Below are positions 49,110 through 58,937 of a DNA stretch of 64,000 bases, piece after piece (the stretch's first letter is position 1; each line of letters starts with the position of its first letter). The DNA comes from Begonia masoniana. Its lineage: Eukaryota; Streptophyta; Magnoliopsida; Cucurbitales; Begoniaceae. The stretch spans positions 52,799,749 to 52,863,748 of the forward strand of contig CM039505.1 of assembly GCA_022432975.1 (NCBI GenBank), read 5' to 3'. The notes beneath the pieces were generated by a model, which saw only the letters and a program-made list of their open reading frames with translations, searched no databases and was not told the DNA's origin. The translations under genes were made by a program, and so were the position numbers.

Positions 49110-49330
49110 TGACAGGCATTGGCAGTTAAGGGAACTAATCCACCCCTTAACTGATGAAGAGGATTTATAACATTGGGAGAACTGATCCCACTCCCAAGGG
49201 AATTGAGGGATCAGAACAGCTATTAAGGGACCTCATCCACCCCTTAACTAATGAAGAGGATGTAGACATTGGGAGAATTGATCCCACTCCCAAGGGAATC
49301 ATGGGATCTGATCAGTAAACAAACGATGTA
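49110..49330 (+). repeat. Two tandem units with internal palindromes
   Basis: A unit of about 95 bp occurs twice. Each has TTAAGGG...CCCCTTAA and TTGGGAG...CTCCCAA inverted pairs able to form short hairpins. It occupies the same place in the LTR as the GTTAGGGTGACAC repeat at 29.6-30.0 kb. Confidence 0.75.
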
Positions 49331-49784
49331 CAACTGCGATGAGAAAGTAGAAACCGCATATTCAGGATTTTGTTTCAGCATGTCATTTCATTATTTCTTT
49401 ACTTACTTAGCATTAGGCTAATAGATGAGTTTTGTGATGTAGGTGTTGAGGATACCACAGGTGAATTTCCTGAGTGCACAGATGATTAGATGTGGTTGGA
49501 GGAGCACATCCATGTCTCGGCTTGGTAAACTGATGAGGCGGGTTAACTGGTGTCGGCAGTTGTGGAGGTTTAGTTGATAACGATCAAGTCTGAGTATGTT
49601 GAGTTTTCATGACAGTAGAAATTTCAGTATTTCGAATACGTTTTGAGATTTACTGGTACTAGAAATCTGTTGAGTTTTAAATGCTGATTTTCACTGGATT
49701 TGATTAATGCTATGGTTTGAGTTGTTTCTGAATGGTCTTGGAGAAGCAAGTAAATTCCTTTCTATAGTTAGTGTTGTGTTTCCT

Positions 49785-50335
49785 CTCTATCGGAAGATGA
49801 CTTCAGAAAAGTCACCGGATGATGTCGAGTGTTTTAGTCATCTGGCGATGTCGAGCGTTTTGCTCGTCGGATGATAAGGGTTAAGTCGTTTGTCGAATAG
49901 TCACCGGATGATATAAGCGTTATGTTTGTCGTCTAGTGACCGGGCGATGTGTGAATTATGTTTGTCGTCTAGTGACCGGGCGATGTGTGTATTATGTTTG
50001 TCGTTTAGTGACCGGGCGATGTGCGTATTATTTTGTAGTCTAGTGCTCGGGTGAGGTGAGATCTGAGGTGTGTTTATCACCGGGCTATATTTTAATTGCT
50101 CACGCGAGAAGCACACGTGCACCGGATGATGTCTTCTTATTTCACCGGTGGATGAAGGAAATCATCCGGCTGATGTCACCGGTAGATGAAGGATGTATTT
50201 TGTTGTTTAATGACCGGTGGATGTCTTTCGATAGACTGACCGGATGACAAATCTTGTGTTTTGTCGTTTAGTGACCGGTGGATGTCTTCAAATAGCTTTC
50301 CCCCTCTCGTTGACTTTGTTCAGCGGACGATGAAT
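49785..50335 (+). repeat. ACCGGATGATG motif array in gypsy LTR
   Basis: About 17 variants of GTGACCGG(N)GATG(T) or CACCGGATGATG occur at 20-40 base spacing near the 3' end of the solo LTR. Three consecutive copies (about 49930-50020) share a TTATGTTTGTCGTCTAGTG spacer with a 34-base period; the others are irregular. Confidence 0.9.
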
Positions 50336-51535
50336 TTGACTTTTGCAACCTTTAAAGTATTTTCACGAGTTTAACCTTTGCTTCTTAACCGATTGTTTCT
50401 TAACATTCCCAACGATTATTTTAACATGGTTTTGGTTAACTTTATTTTTGTTTAAACGATTTACCGGTGCAAGTTTCCATGTTTTATCAAATGTCCAAAT
50501 TTTGAATTTTGTACGAAGTTTTAAATTTGGTCCAAGCTTTCTTAGTAATTATTCGGGTTTATGAGTAACAAACCGGGTTCAGTAAAACTCGGGGCGTCAC
50601 AGACTGTAAATATATGAAACCTTCTTATCAATTTGCAAAATACTTTGCAAAATTTTAACATATGTTATCCACACTAAATAAATCTCACATGCCTTTTGTG
50701 AGAACACATACCTTGCTTTTGTCAATTTAAGACTGCATTAGAAGCTTGTGCAATTTCTCCTTAGGACTCTCCATCTTGCAATACTGCTTTGCCCCCATCA
50801 ACACTCATATTTTCCTTCAAGCCATGAGAAATGACTTCATCAAAAGCAAAAATTAGCTTAAAAGCTGTCTTGCAAATCCCCTATTCATCTAGAGAGATGG
50901 AATGTTCTAGTACCTTGTGATACTTGACGAGATGATATTCGTCAAAAAGATGGCGTGACTAAATGTCAATTTTGAAATTAATAAAATGCAACTAAATTCA
51001 ATTCTATTCTTCCAAGAGAGAACTATTCTGCCTCCTAAAACTGTAAATATCAATTAAATAAGTATTTTACATAGACACTTTATTTATAATACTAATACCA
51101 TAACATATCAAAAAAAAAAATGAAAAATGAGAATGACATTAATAAGACAATTTAGATTGTACATACAAAATCATAAGAAACAAACTCATTAATTAATTAA
51201 AACAAAAATAGAAAACCAAAAGAAGGCCACAGAAAAAATAAAAAATGAGAATGACATTGATAAGACAATAAATAATAAGAAAAATAAAAATTGTTAAACA
51301 GCTCACCTGCCTTGCACCAACTTGTTCACCAAATATAGAAAGAATTCTTGTGCCGCAACCAACATCCACGACAACTTGTTTCCATATTAGGAAAATAAAA
51401 TGGAGAAAATACTTGTTCAAATTGAATCTTTTTTAAATTGAACAAAGTAATTTTTTTTCCTATAATGTAAATCTTAATTTCCATGTGTCCTACAAATACG
51501 ATGCTTCCACATAATTAAGAATAATATTTGATGAT

Positions 51536-53724
51536 AAATTGAGTGAGCATCCATCTTCCATCTTTTCCAAAGTTGATTTGAAGAATGGTTATCACCAAAT
51601 ATATATGAAAGAGGGTGATAAATGGAAAACCGCCTTCAAGACCAAATACAGATTGTTTGAGTAGATGGTAATGCCATTCGGACTTACCAATGCCCCGAGC
51701 ACCTTCATGAGGTTGATCCACCATGTTCTTAAGGATTTCCTAAGAAAGTTTGTTGTCGTTTTCGATGACATCTTGGTGTATAGTCCCGACCTTCCACAAC
51801 ATGTCAACCATCTCGGGATGCTTTTTCAAACTCTCCGTCGAGCTAAATTGTTTTGAAATTTGAGTAAATGCTCCTTCGGTCAAGAAAATGTTTATTTCTT
51901 GGGTTTCATTATTTCAAAAGATGGCTTAGAAGCTGATGAGGACAAGATTAAGGCCATCAAGGATTGGCCCACACCCAATAGTATCACTGAAGTCCGTAAT
52001 TTCCACGGGTTAGCCTCTTTTTATATTAAGTTTATTAAAAACTTCAGTTCATTAGTCGCTCCTATTACCGATCTCACGAAGAAAATAGTTGATTTTGTTT
52101 GGACCCATTCATGTCAAAGTAGCTTCGATCTAATTAAGGAAAAGCATTGTCAATCCCCGGTTTTGGCACTTCTTGATTTCAACAAGGTTTTTGAGATCAA
52201 GAGTGACACCTCAGGAATTGGCATTGAAGCCGTATTGATGCAAGAAGACAAGCCTCTTGCATATTTTAGAGAGAAATTGAAAAGAGCTACCCTTAATTAC
52301 TCCACTTATGATAAGAAGTTCTATGCCGTGATATAAGCCATTGAGCACTGGCAACATTACCTTCTATCCAAAGAGTTTATGATCCATTCTGACCACCAAT
52401 CCCTTAGTGGAGGATTGTCCGGACATTTTGGAGAAAAGAAAACCCTTGAGCTGTTAAAAGAACGGTTTCATTAGCCTCATATGATGAAAGATGTGCACCA
52501 CTCCATTGAGCAGTGTATTATTTATAAGAAGGCCAAGAGCAAGGTTCTATCCCAAGGACTCTACCTTCTCTTACCAATTCCTACTCATCCTTGGGTAGAA
52601 GTTAGCATGGATTTTGTCTTAGGGTTGCCACGAACAGGTCGCAATAAAGACTCTATTTTGGTTGTCGTGGACCGATTCTCCAAAATGGCACATTTTATCG
52701 CCTGTAATAAAACTGATGACTCTGCTGCTATAACCGACTAATTTTTGAAGGAAATATGTAGACTCCATGGGGTGCCTCAATCGATTGTGTCTGATTGCGA
52801 TACCAAATTTTTTAGCACTTTTTGGAAGATTTTATGGAAGAAATTGGGGACTAAGTTATGCTTTAGTACGTCATTCCATCCCCAAACGGACGGTCAAACG
52901 GAAGTAGTCAATAGGACCTTGGGTACCCTTCTTCGCAGTGTAATGGGTAAAAATCTAACCAATTGGGATATAGTGCTACCCCAAATTGAATTCTGTTATA
53001 ACAAAAATTTTCATTCCACCACTCAGCAAACGCCCTTTGAGGTAGCCTATGGATTTAATCTTCACTCACCACGGGATCTTATTCTCATTCCAACCCAAGA
53101 CCTTATAAACCCTTCAGAACCAGTAAAGCATAGCAAATCAAGAAATTGCATGAGAAGGTTCGCCAAACCATAGAAAAGAATAATACCAATTATGCTAAGC
53201 ATGCTAATAAGGGACGAAAAGAAGTAATCTTCAATGTGGGAGATTTGGTGTGGTTACACCTTAGAAAAGAACGATTTTAGGCCAAGAGACGCTCCAAACT
53301 CCTAATTAGAGCAGAAGGTCCCTTCAAGATATTAGAACGAATAAATAATAATGCTTATAAATTGGAATTACCTGGCGAGTATGAGGTGTCATCCACCTTT
53401 AATGTTCAAGATTTGTCCCCTTACATTAGAGAATTGGGACATGAAAAGGAGGCTGAACCAATGGATTTGAGGTTAAATCCTCAGCCACCCGGAGGGGATG
53501 ACATGCCAAGGAGGCTCATAACAAAATCTCAAACTCAGGCCCATAATTTACTCAACCAATTTTCTAACGACGTTATTCTTCTTGCAAGTATTGATCCCAT
53601 TGTAGACTTCACATGGGAACCAACTTTGAAAGACAGGCCCCTGCATAGCCTCAACTGGAGCATTCAAACGGAGACTTCAAGTGGCCCAATGGGAATTTGT
53701 CTTCCCGGCCCTCTAACTTTGTAA
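51536..53724 (+). pseudogene. Decayed Ty3/gypsy pol, reverse transcriptase to C-terminus
   Basis: It starts inside reverse transcriptase (FSKVDLKNGYHQI, near 51.55 kb; MPFGLTNAPSTF; FDDILVYS near 51.75 kb), continues through RNase H (DTSGIGIEAVL near 52.2 kb), integrase ([10 protein letters not shown] near 52.61 kb; HPQTDGQTE near 52.88 kb) and a C-terminal block (STFNVQDLSPY near 53.40 kb), with a chromodomain-like DFTWEP near 53.6 kb. Several stops and a gap between RNase H and the integrase zinc domain show decay. Gag, protease and the start of reverse transcriptase are missing; the left edge replaces the end of array unit 8. Confidence 0.9.
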
Positions 53725-55190
53725 TCTTATTTTTGAACTTATTTGGCAAACTCTAGCCTTTTTGTATCAATTATTTTAATTGCATCATGCGTTAGATTGT
53801 GTGGTTAGGACTAGATGTATGATGATGGATGATGGGTTGAAGACTTAGTCACAAAGGAGATAGCTACTTCAACAAATTGGACTCAATCCAAGACTAAGCC
53901 CAAAGGAGAGCCCAACTATAAGGTATCGAATTTGCAGGTACATTGGGAAGTGGCAACAAAGATCATTGACAAGGCAAAAGCTCATCCAGTGATCAATTTT
54001 GGCGCGAGTTAGTTTGGACTGTAGATCTGGTGCGTGCGCGGGTGATCGCCAAGCCGTCGGATGTGGCGCGGGTGGCTGATAGCCTTCGGATCAGGCACGC
54101 CACAGATCTTCATCTCCACCGTTGAATGAGCGCGCGCAGGCAGCAGTGAGAGTCCTCGGATTGGCGCGCATCGGATGGACATCTGCACCGTTGGTGAGGC
54201 GCGTTGCTGCAGCTTGGGAGCGTCGGATGTTGCGCGCGGCAGCTGTTGATTGGACGATAGGCGCGCACAGATGCTTCATCTTGGCCACCGATTGCTCTCC
54301 AATCCTAAGGCTCAAATTCATCCTTCCAATTGCCAAACCCTAATCATCCACCCTAGAATTTTCTAGTTAAGCATTGCATTGGTGTGTGTAAAAGAACTTT
54401 TGCCATTTTTATGAGAATTTCCCTTTTCCTATCGTAAGTGTTAGAAGCCCTTCGGGTGTTCCTCGATTTCTATCGAGTGGAGAGGTCCTCCATTGTTCCC
54501 CTAGCCCTCGGGTTGCTAGGAGAACTCTTACTCATTCCCTCACCTTTGCTCTCTCTAGAGTTTAAGGTTTGAGGAAGAAAACCCAGACATATGGTTGTCG
54601 TTTTCCTTCGAGAAAATGTGCACACGTAAGATAGCTCCCGGGTCTGCCAAAGGGTATTCCATCTTTCTCCCATTTTTATTGCTTCATTCTTCATCTACAT
54701 TTCGGCCCTCGCTCCATCACACACCTCAATTTACTTTATTTACACTTTTGTGTACTTCATCTCCAATTTCTTCACGGATTTCACACACACCACCATTTCC
54801 TTTACTTCATTTTTCTCCCATATTTCATGCTCTTTCTTTCTATATAGTAATCGGCCACCCTCACACACAATCACCCCTTTTATTTGCTTCATCTTTACCA
54901 CCATTTCCTGCTCATTATTTTGGTTTTGTGCCACACATTGTCATTTTTTGTGGGTTTTACACGGCCTCTTTTCTAAGGACCACTGTGTCACAGACTAAGG
55001 CCCATTACACCTCCAAGGCACATTACCCGGTCACAAACTAAGGCCCGTAATCTTTTTGCTGACAAATTCTTTTTTTTTGCAGGTAAAGATTTCTTTGATG
55101 ACTTGGAATTGAAGCCTAACCACTGAACATGGATTAACCCTTGCACGTTATTACTTGGGAGGCACAGATGAAAACTACTCAAATTCAAGA
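53690..55190 (+). repeat. LTR-like sequence after gypsy pol, copy A
   Basis: It starts at GGGAATTTGTCTTCCCGG, which overlaps the end of pol and may include the polypurine tract. It continues with CTTTGTAA, AATTGCATCATGCGTTAG and GACTAGATGTATGATG blocks, then a GC-rich part (54000-54270) and a pyrimidine-rich part (54650-54930). A diverged copy begins at 55191. An open frame at 54595-55041 is compositional. Confidence 0.5.
54000..54290 (+). repeat. GTCGGATG/GCGCG motif array
   Basis: Variants of (C/G)(C/T)(C/T)(C/G)GGAT(G/T) followed by (T)GGCGCG occur about six times (near 54055, 54085, 54155, 54170, 54225, 54255). The GC content is far above the surroundings. Confidence 0.65.
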
Positions 55191-56250
55191 GGGAATTTGT
55201 CTTCCCGGATCTTAGCTTTGTAACCAAGTACTTTTATAATTATTGACAAACATTGGGTCTTATTGTAATTTTTGGGCAAACATTTAGCCTTTTATTTTAT
55301 TGCATGCATTTAGTCATTTAGGAATAGATGTATGTTATAGCTAGTTGGTGGCTTAGGCTTGAAATTCATGAAAGATTAATTGGAGTTTGGAAGACAGTCC
55401 AACACTCAAGAGGAAGCCAAACTACATGTGGGCCGCATGTGAAGATTTGGAGCAATCGAAGCCTTTTTTCACATTTGGCCCTTTAATTTGAATTCCCTCT
55501 TCAGCAAATTCAAATGGCACCCGCTCATATCAACCACAAAAGGCTGAAGACCATTTACCATGCAAGGCCAAACTTGTCTTACAAGAAGAACATCTCATCG
55601 GTTGATGGAGAGGAGCCGAGCGCGCACCAACGACCAAGATCATCCCCTCGAATTTGGACGCTCCTTGTCTTGATTATTTCTCCTAGCCACCTTGGGATAC
55701 TTATTCATGGCTATTGGTGATTGTAATTTTCAACTTTTGTTCAATGAAAATCTGCTAGTTTCTCTCGAAACCACAATGGTTTGAAGACAAGGTAAGTATC
55801 TCGGGTTTGCTAGGCAACCGAGTGGAGTGAGTGCTTCCATTGCCTCAAAGTTTAAGAACACTTGAAGATTCTTATTCCTATCTTTCTCTTCTTCTAATCT
55901 AATAAAAGGAATCAAGAAAAAAGGGGTCATTCTTCATTAAAGCTGCTGGTTTTCTCCTTGGAAGAACCGTTATCGAAAAACATCATCTTGGCTTTATCAG
56001 ACCAGCCAAGGGTTTATGTTTAAGTTGTGTTTTCAAGACACCTTTTTAATCCAATCTCTCAGTTTTTGAAAGTTCTTTCATAAAGCAATATTCACCCCAA
56101 GTTTCTTTAAAATTAAAGTTTGATTGTTACCTTTCCGCATCATTAGTTGGTGTTCTCAGCTACACAAAGCACCGAGTGCAATTTTCTGTTTTGTGAGTAT
56201 AACTAAGATTTTTGCAGGTTGATTCTGCGTCACTTACTCTCACACAATAG
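55191..56250 (+). repeat. LTR-like sequence, diverged copy B
   Basis: It repeats the start of copy A (GGGAATTTGTCTTCCCGGATC, CTTTGTAACC, GCATGCATTTAGTC, AATAGATGTATG) in the same order with many differences. CCACAATGG...GGTAAGTATCTCGGG-type sequence near 55770-55820 resembles the CCTCGATTTCTATCGAGTGG part of copy A. Copies A and B could be the LTRs of one element or two insertions; no clear TG/CA ends were found. Confidence 0.45.
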
Positions 56251-57240
56251 GTCTCAATCAAATATATATCCTTTTAAAGTGTTTCATCAACAAGTAATGA
56301 GTACCATCAGGCTTCAAGCATGATGCAGAAATCAAAACTTCAAAATATTTCTATATTTAGCCAAATGTAACTAAATTTGTTGTTAGATCTAACTGGCAAA
56401 AAGTTTGATGAACAAGCATGCATGCATATGTGATACCTAAATCTCTCCATCGTAATAATATTATTCACTACATAAGCTGATAGGGAGAGCCATCACATCT
56501 AGTAAAGCTTCAACAAGTACCATAATAAGGGGAGCCAGCCTTCAGATAATAGAAGTTATAAAAGATAACTTTTACTCTCACTTACATCAAGGTTAAGACA
56601 TTGTGGTATCAGATTTTTTAAGAACAGGTTCATCAAAGAAGTGTAGATAAAAAGGAGAACAAAATATTATTGACTATAGATATTCAATTCTGAACTTCAA
56701 GTCCACTTAAGGTTAGATAATTGCCTGATTCTTACTTCAAGATTCTATCAGATAGGTCGAGATGTGCGCAAGTTGGGCTGGACACCCACAAATAAAAAAA
56801 ATGTTCGAGTATGAATTACCTTTCATAGCAGGAGCCTTAGTTACCACTTTCGACTCTTCATTGGCAATCTGCATTGAAGGTTATTAAGAATGTCAAAGCA
56901 AATTTCATCAAATAGCCTCAGACATCGTTTCAAATATCCAACATTTATTTCATTGGCTAGTCAATCCTAAATTAAATAAGAAAAATTGAAAATCTTTTAT
57001 TTGGCAAAGTAAAATTATATTGATATCCAAAATGTACGAAGACAACGAAGAAAACTAGAGAAAAGCGCTCAACTCCAGAAAAAAAAATACTGCACAAAAA
57101 CCTAGCATCAATTCTTCCCTGCCAAAGAAGTTTATTACGAAAACAGAATATATTGAGCAGTTCTTCCTAAAAGTCATCCGTTTCTGTTTAGATCAAACAT
57201 TCTAACCAAAAATAAACAATAACTACACCCAAATCCTCTT
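56251..57240. other. AT-rich DNA with one exon-like block
   Basis: On the minus strand 56868-56820 is open (IANEESKVVTKAPAMK), preceded by TGCAG and followed by GTAATT, so it looks like a 49-bp internal exon. I do not recognise it. Nothing else is seen. Confidence 0.3.
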
Positions 57241-57930
57241 CTAAGATACAAGGACTTTTGTGTTTAGGGTTTTACGTCTTTGGATTTCGTTTTGTTTCTC
57301 CAAGGTTTTGGTTTTCGTGTTTTTTTTTTAGTTTTTTGATATTTTTTTTGTTTTTGTAGGGTTCGGCTTTGTTGTGTTTTTTTAAGTGTTTCAGTTTTTC
57401 ATTTTTTTAAGGATTCAATTTTCGTGTTTTTTTTAGGATATATGAGAGTTTAGGGTGTATGCATTGTGAAATAAGCATAAAACACTAAAGGTAGAAACCG
57501 TTAGATTTGATAGGGTTTGTTTCCACATCAGAGGATGTGCTCATCCTAAAACCAGAAGCACTTCCAAATCCACAACCTCCATCATTGAAAATGCACGTCA
57601 CTAAAATTGTTTTAAATTATTCCCGAGCTCATTGATTGTAAAGACATGAAACCTCCTTTATCCCTTCTCCCCTATTCAATATGCAAATTAGGGTTTTGTG
57701 TTTTTTTTAACATCTTTGGATTTTTTTTTTTTTTTTCTTCAAGTGTTTGGTTTCGTGTGTTTTTTTTTGTTAGTTTTTTTATTTTTTAGGTTCGGCTTTA
57801 TTGTGTTTTTTTAAGTGTTTCGATTTTTCATTTTTTTTAAAATTTGGTTTTTGTATTTTTTTTTAGGGTTTAAGAGGGTTTAGGGTGTATGCATTGTGGA
57901 ATAAGCAATTGACTGTAAAAACATAAGAGC
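57241..57930 (-). repeat. Detached C2 and T-rich pieces of the array
   Basis: A T-rich minisatellite (57280-57440) is followed by a coatomer-delta C2 piece (57490-57680, with the MGSGR-region remnant), a second T-rich tract (57690-57870) and a second start of the unit end (57885-57925). C1, P1 and P2 are absent. Confidence 0.75.
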
Positions 57931-58937
57931 TCCTTTATTTTCAATTGTCATTGCAAGCACACAGCAAGACTGGCGTGGCATCCAAATCACGCATTCCACG
58001 TAAGGTAAGCACACCCTGCAGCAACCAATCATTTCGTTAGCACATAAAACACGGGAAACAACAATAAAAAAGATAAATGTATCAAATATTTTCATATATA
58101 TATATATATATATATATTGATACATACCTGCAAAACTTTTATGAGTTACCAATCAAAACCTCGAAAGACATTTCTTAATTTTTTCTCTAAATTGTTAGCT
58201 CTCTATAAATTGCTAGAATCTAAGTGTGAATAGACAACAAACAAAAGAAAAACTATTGTATCAAGAAATCCACTTAAAACAAAGCATTTTTTTAAACCAA
58301 TATTTTCTTTTTAAACTTTACATCCTCCATAAACGTCCATATTTCTGACAAAGGCAAATCTTTCTTTCCTAATATATATGCTTGGTAAGAAACAGTCGAC
58401 CAATTAATAACTGATCATTCTCATCACAATTTTTTTATTTAGTTGATAAAAATGATGAGTTCTACGAAGAAACCTCAAACAGCCAAAAAATTTTGCACGC
58501 AAGCAAATTATTCAGGCCACAATTTGACATGTCAAGAGAACCAAGGAAAACAACAGTGAAAAACCATCAACAACAACAAGGACTGAGACCTAAATCTAAG
58601 CACAAGTAAAATCAAACACTAAAAACTACATTTGTTGATATTATCTATTATACATGAGGTTGAAAATTATTTCAAAACCCTTATTTATCAGGTAGACATT
58701 ATTATATCATTCACTAGTGATCGACGAAATAGCCAAAAGTTTTATATTTGAATTGAAAACGAGCTTAAAACACCTAAATGAGCTAAAGATACATTGACTT
58801 TATTTCTTCTATTAGCAAGCAATTCATTCAGGTTACAAGATGCAAATAGTGGGCAAATATTAAACCATTGGCTTATTTATGAAAAGTTTCTTACTGAATA
58901 AAGATAATGCAAATTCATTACAAAACAAAGAAAAACC
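57931..58937. other. AT-rich DNA with a TA microsatellite
   Basis: A (TA)n run of about 24 bases lies at 58094-58117. The last exons of the zinc-finger WD40 gene would be expected in this stretch but were not recognised. No other gene is seen. Confidence 0.5.

Larger units (their letters stand above)
48431..50601 (+). mobile_element. Gypsy-type solo LTR, 2.17 kb
   Basis: It begins TGTAGCACCCGG and ends CGGGGCGTCACA, with a perfect 5-bp target duplication GACTG (48426-48430 and 50602-50606). The array sequence is restored when it is removed. The long size and TGTARCRCCCGG/CGGGGCGTYACA ends match plant gypsy LTRs; no coding region is present. A TATA-like TATTTAAGG is near 48581. It belongs to the same family as the LTR fragment ending at 32719. 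Confidence 0.92.
32720..51535 (-). repeat. Composite tandem array of PRMT6-like and coatomer-delta exon fragments
   Basis: Head-to-tail units of about 1.8-2.0 kb. Reading the minus strand, each full unit has: an AAACCCTAA-rich leader of unknown origin; exon piece P1 (IETYMASIMEHQSYIYGK); exon piece P2 (VDVGCGTRILSIFGEQVGAR, the SAM-binding motif I region of a PRMT6-like arginine methyltransferase); an AT-rich spacer; exon piece C1 ([20 protein letters not shown] then [17 protein letters not shown]) and exon piece C2 (MGSGRVESSFSDMSISSGG), both from the coatomer delta subunit; and a T-rich minisatellite. Splice donors after P1, P2, C1 and C2 are kept. Spacings between equivalent C2 points are 1859, 1824, 2026, 2015, about 1890 (after removing the solo LTR) and 1437. 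Copies carry many stops and cannot make either protein. Confidence 0.85.
48236..51535 (-). repeat. Array unit 8, split by a gypsy solo LTR
   Basis: C2 starts at 48290 and is cut at 48430/50602 by the solo LTR (target duplication GACTG within ATTGACTGTAAA). C1 is 50713-50930 and P2 51307-51378. The unit stops at about 51535, where decayed gypsy pol begins, so P1 and the leader are lost. Confidence 0.85.

Noticed and set aside
54595..55041. 148-codon open frame
   Set aside because: It is rich in Ser, Phe, Pro and His from a pyrimidine-rich tract inside an LTR-like repeat and shows no domain.
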